Positions 50,265 through 59,148 are shown, counted from the stretch's first letter. The stretch: 64,000 bases of DNA from Psychrobacillus sp042944905 (GCF_042944905.1 NZ_CP168496.1:3038001-3102000); one strand, 5' to 3'. The notes: a model not told the origin generated them from the letters alone. Numbers and translations: made by a program.

Positions 50265-50320
50265 TTGATAATCATTTTCATTTACTTTTTAATGATAATA
50301 GTTATCATTATCATTTGTCA
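50265..50320 (-). promoter_or_regulatory. Two Fur boxes on the importer promoter
   Basis: TTGATAATCATTTTCA (50265-50280) and the nearly perfect TGATAATAGTTATCATTATCA (50293-50313) match the 7-1-7 Fur consensus. A TTGACA on the minus strand (about 50321-50316) overlaps the second box. Iron repression is expected. Confidence 0.9.
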
Positions 50321-50476
50321 ACACTATATTTATTTTCTGTAAGGTTTGTTGCTCGTTTCGTTGGTTTCCTATTTGATAAATTAATTTCGAAACTGCTAGG
50401 TAAAAGTTTATTCATAATAGCGGACTATTGAATAACTTATATTAAAAGTAATTGAAAATTAAGCGAGGTGGTTGAT

Positions 50477-50767
50477 TTGTCACAGAGAAGAAATGGGAGG
50501 TTACGTTTTTGTGTCTTACCAGGTTATAACTGGTGTGGGCCTGGTTGCAATGGACCCGGAGATCCTATAAATGAGGTAGATGCAGTTTGTAAAGCCCATG
50601 ATGAATGTTATAGTAGGGGCGAAAAACCATGTGTATGTGATCGTGAATTTCTTCGCCAGCTTCATCCCAAAATAAATCCCTATACACAAGAAGGAAGACA
50701 CGCTCGTAAGCTCTATAATTATATGAAACTACAAGCAAGATTCACTTGTAAATATTTTAAAGAGTAA
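50477..50767 (+). CDS. Small phospholipase-A2-like protein
   Basis: A 96-residue Cys-rich protein from TTG 50477 (GAGGTGG 5 bp upstream). The calcium-loop-like segment YNWCGPGCNGPGDP is followed by the PLA2 active-site motif CKAHDECYSRG (His41, Asp42) and CVCDREFLRQL. No signal peptide is evident, unlike typical secreted PLA2. Similar short proteins are scattered in Bacillus genomes. It has its own signals and is divergent from the heme operon. Lipase activity is inferred from motifs only. Confidence 0.75.
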   Translation: MSQRRNGRLRFCVLPGYNWCGPGCNGPGDPINEVDAVCKAHDECYSRGEKPCVCDREFLRQLHPKINPYTQEGRHARKLYNYMKLQARFTCKYFKE

Positions 50768-50834
50768 GAAGTGTAGAACCATAAAGTTCATAAATTTGAT
50801 TCCAGGTTCTCATTGAATTCTAATTTTAATCATA

Positions 50835-50879
50835 AAAAAAAGTAACCATGTGAAAAACAATTCATGTGGTTACTTTTTT
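50835..50879. terminator. Bidirectional terminator, PLA2-like and YwaF-like genes
   Basis: AAAAAAGTAACCA and TGGTTACTTTTTT arms between convergent genes; the right arm includes the YwaF-like stop region. Confidence 0.85.
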
Positions 50880-51598
50880 GATCCATTATATTCAGGATCT
50901 AATTGAGTTTTTGATACTTCTTTTTTTCTAAATATTAACCACAAACAGATGAAAATTAAAAATGCGAAAAGTTCTAACGATAGAATGTACCATGGATATG
51001 GACCTAAAAAGTCAAGAATACTTCCATTTGCCGGTTTCTTTAGTAAAAACATATAGTTACCGTGGAGTATAATGTTGAGAACAAATATGCACGGAAGCAA
51101 TATGTTCAATGCAACCATCGTTTTAATGATTCCTTTAAATGTGGGAAGGTAACCCTTCACCCAAGTAAAATAAAGCGCTGTTAATATTATTCCGAAATGT
51201 GTATGAAAAAAGTGAAAATACCTGAAATGAGGAAAGCTAAGATCTAAAACCGGCGTTGCTACCGCTTGAAGTGCTCCTCCAATGCCAGCATAAAAGACAA
51301 ACTCGTATATATGCCTATTTCCAGTCCACAAAAGGATAATCGTCAAAATCAAACTAATACTGCATAATTCTAGTGGCAACGAACTAACCCAATTCCATCT
51401 TCCAGTTTGATAGAGCCAAACGTGATAAAGAATTTCCATTATCAATAAGGACAATGCAAATAGACGTTCCATTAACAGAACTTTTTTCTGTGAAATCGAC
51501 CATCTCTTTTTTATTATTAATAGTAGAATGATAAAAAAACATAGTACACCTATTGCACTGAAATGTGCCATCGAAAACATCTGAAACGAGGGTTCCAA
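50870..51598 (-). CDS. YwaF-like (TIGR02206) integral membrane protein
   Basis: 242 residues from TTG 51598, with about seven helices. Family pattern: MFSMAHFSAIGVLC at the N-terminus, LPLELCSISLILT near residue 74, and PHFRYFHFFHTHFGIILTALYF near 122. The His-rich face (HFRYFHFFHTHF) is conserved in the family. Function unknown. Confidence 0.88.
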   Translation of the reverse strand: MEPSFQMFSMAHFSAIGVLCFFIILLLIIKKRWSISQKKVLLMERLFALSLLIMEILYHVWLYQTGRWNWVSSLPLELCSISLILTIILLWTGNRHIYEFVFYAGIGGALQAVATPVLDLSFPHFRYFHFFHTHFGIILTALYFTWVKGYLPTFKGIIKTMVALNILLPCIFVLNIILHGNYMFLLKKPANGSILDFLGPYPWYILSLELFAFLIFICLWLIFRKKEVSKTQLDPEYNGSKK

Positions 51599-51795
51599 GT
51601 TTTCACCATCCCTTCTTCTGGTTCCATTCCTCTTTTCTTCTATCTACTATTCGTCTTCCATAAGAAAAATCCCTTTTCTAATGCTATATTTGAATATTAA
51701 GTATACCGCTACATTAGTTCATTTAGCATCGATTCACGGGTTTAAGAATATATTCTTTATACCAGTGACATTTATTCGAGACGGAGGATTTGGAT

Positions 51796-51981
51796 ATGAA
51801 AAATAGGAGTAATCAAAAAACAGTTAATGTCATTAAAAAGGGAATAAGTTTTGGCACTTGCCTTTCTATGGTTATTTCGTATACCGCATACAAATCCATT
51901 GGATGGGCTATTATACATGGCCTTTTAAGTTGGCTTTACGTTTTTTACTACTTACTAAAATATGCACCTAGCATATTTTAG
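51796..51981 (+). CDS. Small two-span membrane protein (61 aa)
   Basis: ATG 51796, with GGAGG 8 bp upstream (an in-frame TTG at 51790 is too close). Basic N-terminus then two hydrophobic stretches (GTCLSMVISYTAYKSIGWAI and LLSWLYVFYYLL). No family recognised; good start signal, no clear terminator. Confidence 0.65.
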   Translation: MKNRSNQKTVNVIKKGISFGTCLSMVISYTAYKSIGWAIIHGLLSWLYVFYYLLKYAPSIF

Positions 51982-52119
51982 GGAAATGCATTCTATATGT
52001 TGATTAACCAAAAGTACTCAGTTAATTGAATCAGTTTCTTAATTCAAAGTTAGAGCATAAAACACGAACAATATTAAATGAAAATGTAAAAGTATATACA
52101 ATATACCCTTTATAAATCA

Positions 52120-52256
52120 GCGCGATTTCCGCTATAGGCGAACGCTTTCTGAAGGGTGAGAAATGAGCCATCACCGACGCATTCGCGTCGTTTGCGATGT
52201 CTCATCTAATCTCACTCATCCTGCTGGAGCCGCAGCCTGTCGCTCCAATCAATAAT
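52120..52256 (-). repeat. GC-rich dispersed repeat, copy 4 (reverse)
   Basis: On the minus strand it starts GATTGGAGCGACAGGCTGCG, has GAGATGAGACATCGC and GCTCATTTCTCACCC arms, and ends GCGGAAATCGCG. It is closest to copy 3 in layout. Confidence 0.72.
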
Positions 52257-52363
52257 ATAATCATTGTTCGTGTTTGAATAATTAAATGCTATTTATGAAA
52301 CTAACTCAATTACTTGATTATTTAGTGATAAAATACTAGCCTGCTTAGCTCTTCTCTAAAATA

Positions 52364-52665
52364 TTGCGAATAACGTATAAAACATTGCTAATATGGCGGG
52401 TAAAGTTGCAAGTAAGCCTTATTTTGCGATTCCATCCATCGATTTTGCGATTTCGCTGATTGATCTTGCGATTCCCAAAAAGTGGAAAAAAGTACAAGAA
52501 TGTTGCGAGTACGGGTGGAAATATTGCGAGTAACGTACAAAACATCGCGAATAAGGCGAGTAAAGTTGCAAGTACACCTATTTTTCGATTCTGGACATAG
52601 ATCTTGCGATTCGAAGCACTCAATTTGCGATTTCGCTGGTTGATCTTGCGACTATAGTGTTTACG
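52364..52665 (+). repeat. TTGCG array G, about 14 units in two super-repeats
   Basis: First block anchors: 52364, 52385, 52406, 52424, 52445, 52466. Second block: 52503, 52524, 52545, 52566, 52584 (TTCGA), 52604, 52625, 52646. Steps are 21 bp except an 18-bp step at the same unit in both blocks (52406-52424 and 52566-52584), and a 20-bp step next to a one-base loss. The blocks are duplicates of each other (AAAGTTGCAAGTA and TTGCGATTTCGCTG-TTGATC recur). Confidence 0.85.
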
Positions 52666-52844
52666 CCTTTTCGATTTGAAAGAAAGTGTCACTTTTTTAC
52701 ACAGCATCTCCATATGACTAGTAATTCTTAGCAAAAGTAAGCAAGAGACGCATTATAAAAAAGTGTAGAGTTCCCGAAATTGCATCTTTGGGAACTTGCA
52801 ACCTCTGTAGAATGACAGCTATTCTTTGATTCTACAAAAAAGCA

Positions 52845-53012
52845 TTTTTCTCTTGAGTGTTTTAGGGAAGCGACGGACAAATATCCACAACAAGATTTCC
52901 GAAAATGGGATGGGTGGAAGTGACACAGTCACTTCCACCCACCCCTATTCAACGCGGTTATTATGTGGTGATCATTACGTCCAAAGCGAACCGAAAACGT
53001 ACAGATGCAAAT
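52845..53012 (-). repeat. ~300-bp structured element, copy 3 (reverse, diverged)
   Basis: The minus strand shows TGCATCTGTACG...CGCTTTGGACG...ATAACCGCGTTGAAT. Then comes the central hairpin GGGTGGGTGGAAGTGAC-TGT-GTCACTTCCACCCATCCC, then GGAAATCTTGTTGTGGATATTTGTCCGTCGC. The blocks occur in the same order as in copies 1 and 2. The right-hand GCGGACGAA hairpin is missing. Confidence 0.72.
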
Positions 53013-53045
53013 GAAGACTTTTACGCTTTACTAACAATTATACTT

Positions 53046-53080
53046 TGTAAGAAAGTGGTTATTCAACAGATGTGATAGTA
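53046..53080 (+). repeat. TGTAAGAAAGTGGTT element, copy 3
   Basis: TGTAAGAAAGTGGTTATTCA followed by ACAGATGTGATA; upstream TTTTACGCTTTACTAACAA also resembles the 46339 copy. Confidence 0.8.
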
Positions 53081-53094
53081 ATTATATTAATAAA

Positions 53095-53124
53095 AGAGCT
53101 ACCTCATATATATGAGATAGCTCT
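53095..53124 (-). terminator. Terminator of the lipoprotein gene
   Basis: AGAGCTACCTCATA pairs with TATGAGATAGCTCT (one mismatch), 84 bp after the lipoprotein stop. Confidence 0.65.
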
Positions 53125-53207
53125 CTCCAAGTTGCGTGTGGTTGATGTAGCTCATTACACTCTTTGATCTGGTTATTAATGAATTTCCCCATTAATACTT
53201 CCAGCGT

Positions 53208-54128
53208 TTAATTTTTAGCAACCTCTAACGGTTTACCTTCTAAAATCTTTTCAACTTCTTCGTAACCTGTTGGAAATGCGAAGTTGTAGCGAGCTGGTAA
53301 TGCAAAAACGTATTTTTCATTGCGGTTTAGTTCTGTTGGTCCGATAGGTGCTGCTCCTATATGGAATTTCTCCTGCTGCAGTAGATTCCATTGCTCTATT
53401 GTAAAAATCATAATCGGAATATCTTGACGTGGATTTTCCGAAGTCCACTGAGGATGTCGAATAGAAATCATTGGACCCGTTTCAGTCACTTCTTCGTTGT
53501 TTGATGCCGTATTACCTAATCCTTCCCATTTATCCGTAACAACCGAATAATTCATCCAAGTCTTCGGTAATTTAAAACTAAAACCATATTCAGTATTTTT
53601 ATATGTGATGGAATCACTTTGTTCTTCCGCACCAAGAGTAACCTCATTTATTAGCCAGCGGTCTCCTACTTTTTCAACGACAAGGTTAATAGGAATTTGG
53701 CTAACAACTTGATCTACATTTGCTATTTCGATTATTTCACCGCTTAGTTCATATGCATTTCCGGAAATCTTCTCCGTGGTTTTAATGTCAATCCTTTCCG
53801 GCCAAGGACTGGAATATAATCTTCCTGGTGCTTTAAGTGGATCCTTCAGCCATTGTTTTATAAGCTCGGGTGAAACGATATCGCTGTAATTATCCTGCAT
53901 ATCCTTTTCTAGTTGTTCTTTGGGACCTAATAAAGACACATTTTTCAGGCTGTTTCCGAATTTTTCAACGACACTCAATACCGTCTTTTCTTCATTCTCA
54001 CTAGAATGTACCGTTTCAGTATCAGTAGTAGCTTTTACTTCAGATTGTACTTGCATCGCATTATTTCCATTTGTACATCCAAACAATGAAACACTCAATA
54101 AAAGTATTACACCAAATAACTTTTTCAT
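53208..54128 (-). CDS. Lipoprotein of unknown function
   Basis: 306 residues with lipobox SLFGC (Cys18) and an acidic, Thr/Ser-rich linker to about residue 50. The following region (VEKFGNSLKNVSLL...ELIKQWLKDPLKAPGRLYSSPWPERIDI) looks like an NTF2-type/DUF fold. A second half opens ITYKNTEYGFSFKLPKTW, a beta-sandwich-like start seen in several secreted Bacillus proteins. No catalytic motif seen. Monocistronic. Confidence 0.82.
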   Translation of the reverse strand: MKKLFGVILLLSVSLFGCTNGNNAMQVQSEVKATTDTETVHSSENEEKTVLSVVEKFGNSLKNVSLLGPKEQLEKDMQDNYSDIVSPELIKQWLKDPLKAPGRLYSSPWPERIDIKTTEKISGNAYELSGEIIEIANVDQVVSQIPINLVVEKVGDRWLINEVTLGAEEQSDSITYKNTEYGFSFKLPKTWMNYSVVTDKWEGLGNTASNNEEVTETGPMISIRHPQWTSENPRQDIPIMIFTIEQWNLLQQEKFHIGAAPIGPTELNRNEKYVFALPARYNFAFPTGYEEVEKILEGKPLEVAKN

Positions 54129-54244
54129 TTTCTTTCCTCCCGAAAAATAACTATATATAGATAGACGCTTTCCATAAATATTTGTTACATTCGGAACCCA
54201 ACACTATAAGCACCTAACCTCTATTATGTTACTTTGCCATCCGT

Positions 54245-54754
54245 TTATGCTCGATGCTTCACAGCTAAACCTCTTAAGAATTTACGTGCGAAATTATCGC
54301 CGCATACTTTATAATTTCGATGTCCTTCTTTTCGTAAAATGGCACCTAGTTCGCCTTTTGATACTGCGATACCGCCCTCATCTAGGATATCCAACATATC
54401 TTCTGTTGTTAATTGTAATGCTACTTTTAATTTCTTTAGAAGCATATTATTAGCACTCTTCTCAGGCGGAACAGGACTTTCAACTTGTCCAGGTTTTGCA
54501 TCCTGTTTACCTCTTTTAAAAGTAATGAATCCATTTAAAAATGACTCTAACATCTTATTATTACATTTGATCTGATCTTCCGTTTCCTCAACCTCAATCT
54601 CATCATCATCGTACTCATCTTTTGATTTTGTAAGGATCTTTACTATTTCGTCTTTTGTTACTTCTTTACCGCCAAGCTTAAATAATTCTAGCATATCTTT
54701 ATTTTTTATATCTAGTGCATATCTTAGTCTTATTAATATATCGTTGTTATCCAT
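54245..54754 (-). CDS. DUF1456-family protein (YehS-like)
   Basis: 169 residues built of two related halves. NDILIRLRYALDIKNKDMLELFKLGGKEVTKDEI and NNMLLKKLKVALQLTTEDMLDILDEGGIAVSKGEL are the two DUF1456 repeats, each followed by a KxExHxNYK or acidic segment. Small helical protein of unknown function, widespread in bacteria. Stand-alone gene. Confidence 0.9.
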   Translation of the reverse strand: MDNNDILIRLRYALDIKNKDMLELFKLGGKEVTKDEIVKILTKSKDEYDDDEIEVEETEDQIKCNNKMLESFLNGFITFKRGKQDAKPGQVESPVPPEKSANNMLLKKLKVALQLTTEDMLDILDEGGIAVSKGELGAILRKEGHRNYKVCGDNFARKFLRGLAVKHRA

Positions 54755-54841
54755 TTATAAACCTCCTAGGTGTATTTAGTACTACGCTGATTATCTATTA
54801 TATCACGTAATTAACTAATGTTGCGGTGTATAGAATGAAAA

Positions 54842-54884
54842 GCGCCAGGTTCCAAAACAACTTCGAGTTGTTTTAGCCCTGGCA
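54842..54884 (-). terminator. Hairpin after the abgB-like gene, with split GCCAGG/CCTGGC palindrome
   Basis: Outer GCCAGG/CCTGGC and inner AAAACAACT/AGTTGTTTT stems (TCG loop). It lies 8 bp beyond the amidohydrolase stop; the outer arms recall the dispersed GGTGCCAGGCACC palindrome. Confidence 0.65.
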
Positions 54885-54891
54885 CTATATT

Positions 54892-56304
54892 TTAGTAATT
54901 ACGAATTGTATATTCCTTCATTTCTTTTGGTAGTGGGGAAACATACTGTTCACCGTTTCGACGTTCCACTAGCTCTGCTTTCGCTTTTTCAATAAGATCT
55001 GGGTTATTAAGCACATCTATTGCTGTAGCTGCCATCACTTTACCAGCATGCAGCATTCCTTTATGTGCGATAGAAGTTGTTCCAGTCGCAACGACCTGCC
55101 ATGTGTGCAATGGTGTTCCAAGTGATTCACATGCCGTCATACACTGTGCTGTTGGGACTACCCAACTTACATCCCCAACGTCAGTAGAACCTGGCATGAT
55201 TCCGCTTGCGGGTGTAAATGGATCAATCAAGTCTGATAAAGCTTTACCCACTAATTGTTTATTCGATTGCACTTCAAGGTTTTTATCCGCTTCCGAAAGT
55301 GTTTCACGAATTTCTTTTGCAAATTGTAATTCATCTGCATTATGTTGCGGTACACCTAAAGCGGTGAAGTTATCATGCATCATTTGTTCTAACGTTATAT
55401 TTGGTATTACATCAGAAAGGGCTGATCCAAAGTCAATTTCTACTTCGGTTCCTGTCATTAATGCTGCTCCTCTTGCAATGTCACAAATACGTTGATAAAC
55501 TTCTTCTGTTTGAGATACACGAGGTGCTCTTACAAAATATAACACTTCCGCTTCAGCTTGAACAACATTTGGGGAAAAGCCACCTGAATTCGTTAATGCA
55601 TAGTGTACTCTTGCTTCCGGAATAATATGTTCACGTAAGTAGTTTACTCCAACGTTCATGAGTTCGACTGCATCAAGAGCGCTTCTACCTAAATGAGGAC
55701 TAGCTGCTGCGTGCGCACTTCTTCCTTTGAATTTAAAGTACACTTCGTAACATGCAAGAGTAGACATAGACGTTACGCTATTCCGTGATCCAGGATGCCA
55801 TGTAAATGCCACATCTACATCTTCAAACAATCCTTCTCGAACCATGAAAGTCTTACCACCGCCAATTTCCTCTCCTGGGCAACCATAATATCGAACCGTT
55901 CCTTCGATATTATTTTCTTCCATGTAGTAACGAAGGGCCAAAGCAGCTGCTAGTGAACCCGTTCCAAGTAAGTTATGTCCACAACCATGTCCATTACCGT
56001 TTATTTCTTCTGGATTATATTGTGTCGTACCACCTGACTGACTTAAACCTGAAAGGGCATCAAACTCTCCTAAAAACGCTATGATAGGTTTTCCACTTCC
56101 AAAACTACCGATGAAAGCAGTGTTGATATTTCCTACACCTTTTTCAACAGAAAAACCCTCATCTTCTAGTGTTTCACATAATAACTGAGCCGATTTATCC
56201 TCTTTAAAACCAAGTTCTGCATAGCTCCAAATTTTGTCGCTCACTTGAATAAGTTTTTGTCGCTTCTCTTCTATTATTTCTGATAATCGATCACGAAAAT
56301 CCAT
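54892..56304 (-). CDS. abgB: M20-family amidohydrolase, p-aminobenzoyl-glutamate hydrolase B-like
   Basis: A 470-residue M20D peptidase. Metal-site motifs: GNGHGCGHNLLGTG (Cys/His region), CPGEEIGGGKTFM (catalytic Glu), FTWHPGSRN (His) and the C-terminal PLHTWQVVATG (His). The lid domain carries GRSAHAAASPHLGRSALDA. Similarity is closest to AbgB, which hydrolyses p-aminobenzoyl-glutamate from folate breakdown; a related amide substrate is equally possible without AbgA. Start is ATG 56304. It forms a pair with the upstream MFS carrier. Confidence 0.85.
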   Translation of the reverse strand: MDFRDRLSEIIEEKRQKLIQVSDKIWSYAELGFKEDKSAQLLCETLEDEGFSVEKGVGNINTAFIGSFGSGKPIIAFLGEFDALSGLSQSGGTTQYNPEEINGNGHGCGHNLLGTGSLAAALALRYYMEENNIEGTVRYYGCPGEEIGGGKTFMVREGLFEDVDVAFTWHPGSRNSVTSMSTLACYEVYFKFKGRSAHAAASPHLGRSALDAVELMNVGVNYLREHIIPEARVHYALTNSGGFSPNVVQAEAEVLYFVRAPRVSQTEEVYQRICDIARGAALMTGTEVEIDFGSALSDVIPNITLEQMMHDNFTALGVPQHNADELQFAKEIRETLSEADKNLEVQSNKQLVGKALSDLIDPFTPASGIMPGSTDVGDVSWVVPTAQCMTACESLGTPLHTWQVVATGTTSIAHKGMLHAGKVMAATAIDVLNNPDLIEKAKAELVERRNGEQYVSPLPKEMKEYTIRNY

Positions 56305-56351
56305 ATCCTTCACCTCTTCTTAGATTTGTAACGTACTTTTCTATATCAATT

Positions 56352-57572
56352 CTATTTTGATGAAGCGCTTTCAAAGACACCATCATTAACTTTTGGAGTT
56401 TTAAACATTAAAGAACAAATACTTGTTACTATTAAAGCAGCAGCTAAGAAAAAGAACGCAGCATGATACGATCCACCAAACATATCAATTAATACACCCA
56501 TTGCTGTTGGAGCAATAAATCCTGCTAAACCACCGACAAAATACATTGTTCCCATAAACATTCCTACGATATTTTCTGAAACGTATTTTAACGGTATAGT
56601 TAAAATAGTCATACTTATCGCTGTTCCACCTATTGAATAGATACTTTGATAGACAATAACCAATTGAATAGATGGTGCATTAAAGATTAAAAGTAAGCAA
56701 ATACTTGCAATAATTGTACCAAATAAGATGAGATACTTCTCTTTTCCTGCTAGCGATTTATCAATTAAATAGCCTGTTAAAATAGCAGACACCACTGCAA
56801 GCGCTTGAGGAATCATTGCAAGAGAACCTATTTCCTTTAAATTCAAATTACGTGCATGCTCTAAATAAGAAGGCATCCATGATGAAAAGCCCCAATATGC
56901 AATACTTGAACCAAAGTACATGATGACAACAACCCATAGCTTCTTATTTTTATATAAATCTTTCAACGGTATTTTGAGAACATTGCCCTCTTTTTGAGCC
57001 GCAGCTTCGACTTTAGGCGGATGGTAGTAAATACTTAAAAGTAAAGTTACAACAAGCCCAATGCCACCAATAATATAAAACATAACTCGCCAGCCATAAG
57101 TATCTGCGATTATACCAGTAGCGTACAAAGCAATGACTCCTCCTATTGACTGAGCAGCGAGTAAAATGGACTTCGCTCTTGCACGAACTCCTTTTTTGTA
57201 AATCTCTGTTATAGCTACACCACTTCCTGTTGGCAAGCCTCCATCACCTAATCCAAGAATAAAGCGTACCGTTAAAATTGCGATAAATGATCCAGCCATC
57301 CCTGTCAACAATGAAAATAGAGATATTACGAATATTGCTATTACAATAATCTTTCTTGAACCAAACTTGTCAGAGAGCCAGCCAGCAAGAAGGGTCATAC
57401 ACGCACTACTTAACCAAAAGCTACTAATCACCATACCACTCTGTGTTTGAGTTAAGCCCAATTCTTTACTAATTGGTATGATCGCAATATTCATACCGAA
57501 TAATGTCAACGAATCAACAATCCATCCTAAGAATAGTAATGAAAAGATAAAATGGCGTTTCCCATTGCTCAT
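56352..57572 (-). CDS. MFS transporter, anion/organic-acid (ACS-like) type
   Basis: 406 residues with 12 helices. The loop 2-3 motif AGWLSDKFGSRKI is present, and the N-terminal LFLGWIVDSLTLFGMNIAI and RFILGLGDGGLPTGSGVAI segments suit organic-anion symporters. GGGAG selects ATG 57572. Being upstream of, and in one operon with, the abgB-like amidohydrolase, it probably imports that enzyme's substrate (inference). Confidence 0.85.
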   Translation of the reverse strand: MSNGKRHFIFSLLFLGWIVDSLTLFGMNIAIIPISKELGLTQTQSGMVISSFWLSSACMTLLAGWLSDKFGSRKIIVIAIFVISLFSLLTGMAGSFIAILTVRFILGLGDGGLPTGSGVAITEIYKKGVRARAKSILLAAQSIGGVIALYATGIIADTYGWRVMFYIIGGIGLVVTLLLSIYYHPPKVEAAAQKEGNVLKIPLKDLYKNKKLWVVVIMYFGSSIAYWGFSSWMPSYLEHARNLNLKEIGSLAMIPQALAVVSAILTGYLIDKSLAGKEKYLILFGTIIASICLLLIFNAPSIQLVIVYQSIYSIGGTAISMTILTIPLKYVSENIVGMFMGTMYFVGGLAGFIAPTAMGVLIDMFGGSYHAAFFFLAAALIVTSICSLMFKTPKVNDGVFESASSK

Positions 57573-57797
57573 TTGTAATACTCCCATAATTTTTCCCCCA
57601 TAATTTATATTTTCTCGAAAATTCCCTTATCCAATAATATATATTCTCCTTCTTTAATTTTACTTTAGGTCCACTTTAGGACTTAACCATAACTATATTA
57701 TTATATTAATACATGACATAATATTCTGTAAAGAGTTTTTTCGGGGATTCTAATACCCAATTTCTGCTATACTACAAAAAGGAAGGGGCGAAAGACA

Positions 57798-59093
57798 TTG
57801 AGTATATTACTAGGTTTACTTGGACCAAATGATTCAATAGAAGTAGTTCAACACTATTTAAAGAAATATAACGACATAACCTCTATTCCAATAGAATGCT
57901 TAACTGAAGAAGATTTAAATCAACATGTACTACCTCAAAAAAAAGATATAACCATGTGGCTTTGTACTGGGCCAATTACATATGATATTGTTCAAAAATG
58001 GGGTAAAATATCCGACCCTATTTTTTACATTCCCTTCCACGGGTCTGCTATATATAGCTTGCTACTACAACTATCACATGAACTTCACGTGAATGTGAGT
58101 GAAATAAGCTACGATGCAATCACTTATGATGCGCTTGAACAAGTGTTACAAGAAACAGGTATTAACGAATCCATACAATACATTGAATCAGAAACGATAG
58201 ATTTACAGCAATTAATCGACTTTCATTATCATTGCTACGAAAAAGGTTTTGCGAAAGCAGCGATTACAGGTCATCCAATTCAAGATCAATTACAACAGCT
58301 AGGAATAGTTGCCTATCGAATGTTCCCCACAGAGACTTCAGTGGATTCTGTTGTATATGAAATTCGCAGAATGGTTGAAATGCTTCAATTTAAAAAAGCG
58401 CAAATTGCTGTACAAATTATTGAATATGATGCTGCTTTAGTAGGGTTGCCAAATACAGCATTTACAACTGATAAGCTTCATGAGATTGAAATGGAATTTA
58501 CAAAGAAACTCCGTACATATACGAAAAAGGTTCAAGGATCCATCCTTACAATTGGTCCAGGTCGTTATGTTATTTTTTCAACAAGAGGGTTTTTACAAGA
58601 TATTACCCATAACTTCACACGTAAAGCTGAAATCGATTCAGTTATAGGATTGAAGGAAGAATCGAAGACTTGCGGAATAGGAATTGGTCATTCAGCACAT
58701 GAAGCTGAAATCAATGCATGGAACGCTTTATTACAAAGCAGAGAGTGGGGAAAAGGTTCCTGGGCAGTTTGCTTTGATGATAAAACAATTACAGGACCTC
58801 TCGGTAAAGAAGAACAACTTACGTATTCCTATATCTCGGATGAAATACACGCAATTAAAGAAAAAACATCCCTCAGCGTAGCTACATTACATAAATTGAA
58901 ATCTATTATAAAAAAGCGTTTAAAAAAGGAAATAAGTGCAAATGAACTTGCCCAATATATGCAAATAACACCGCGAAGCGCTCGACGTATATTGAATGAG
59001 TTAGAGGTAAATGGGCTTGCTCATGTTGTAGCAGAGGAAAGTCCACGTGCAACAGGTCGCCCAAGAAAAGTTTACAAACTATTATTGGATTAA
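57798..59093 (+). CDS. Probable transcriptional regulator: degenerate GGDEF/GTP-cyclohydrolase-III-like domain plus winged HTH
   Basis: 431 residues from TTG 57798 (GGAAGGGG upstream). The N-terminal half (about 1-200) is unassigned, with a Rossmann-like MSILLGLLGPNDSIEVV start. The middle (about 210-345) has ILTIGPGRYVIFSTRGFL and CGIGIGHSAHEAEINAWNALLQS, the pattern of GGDEF-like/GTP cyclohydrolase III folds, without a GGDEF active site. The end (about 370-431) is a winged HTH (ISANELAQYMQITPRSARRILNEL). Divergent from the abgB operon, which it probably controls. Confidence 0.75.
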   Translation: MSILLGLLGPNDSIEVVQHYLKKYNDITSIPIECLTEEDLNQHVLPQKKDITMWLCTGPITYDIVQKWGKISDPIFYIPFHGSAIYSLLLQLSHELHVNVSEISYDAITYDALEQVLQETGINESIQYIESETIDLQQLIDFHYHCYEKGFAKAAITGHPIQDQLQQLGIVAYRMFPTETSVDSVVYEIRRMVEMLQFKKAQIAVQIIEYDAALVGLPNTAFTTDKLHEIEMEFTKKLRTYTKKVQGSILTIGPGRYVIFSTRGFLQDITHNFTRKAEIDSVIGLKEESKTCGIGIGHSAHEAEINAWNALLQSREWGKGSWAVCFDDKTITGPLGKEEQLTYSYISDEIHAIKEKTSLSVATLHKLKSIIKKRLKKEISANELAQYMQITPRSARRILNELEVNGLAHVVAEESPRATGRPRKVYKLLLD

Positions 59094-59148
59094 ACTTTTC
59101 CAAAAAAACTTTTTTCTTACTAATCTTTGCAGCATGGTAAAGAGGCAA

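Larger units (their letters stand above)
51982..53094. other. Repeat island 3 (non-coding, inverted order)
   Basis: About 1.1 kb: GC-rich repeat (52120-52256), a long TTGCG array (52364-52665), the ~300-bp element in reverse (52845-53012) and the TGTAAGAAAGTGGTT element (53046-53080). An open frame of 129 codons on the minus strand is created by the 21-bp period, not by a gene. Confidence 0.8.

Noticed and set aside
52345..52734. Minus-strand frame of 129 codons with NRKI heptapeptide repeats
   Set aside because: It lies inside TTGCG array G. A 21-bp period equals seven codons, so one unit without a stop keeps the frame open and creates a heptad repeat. No ribosome site, and the repeat is interrupted by non-repeat sequence.
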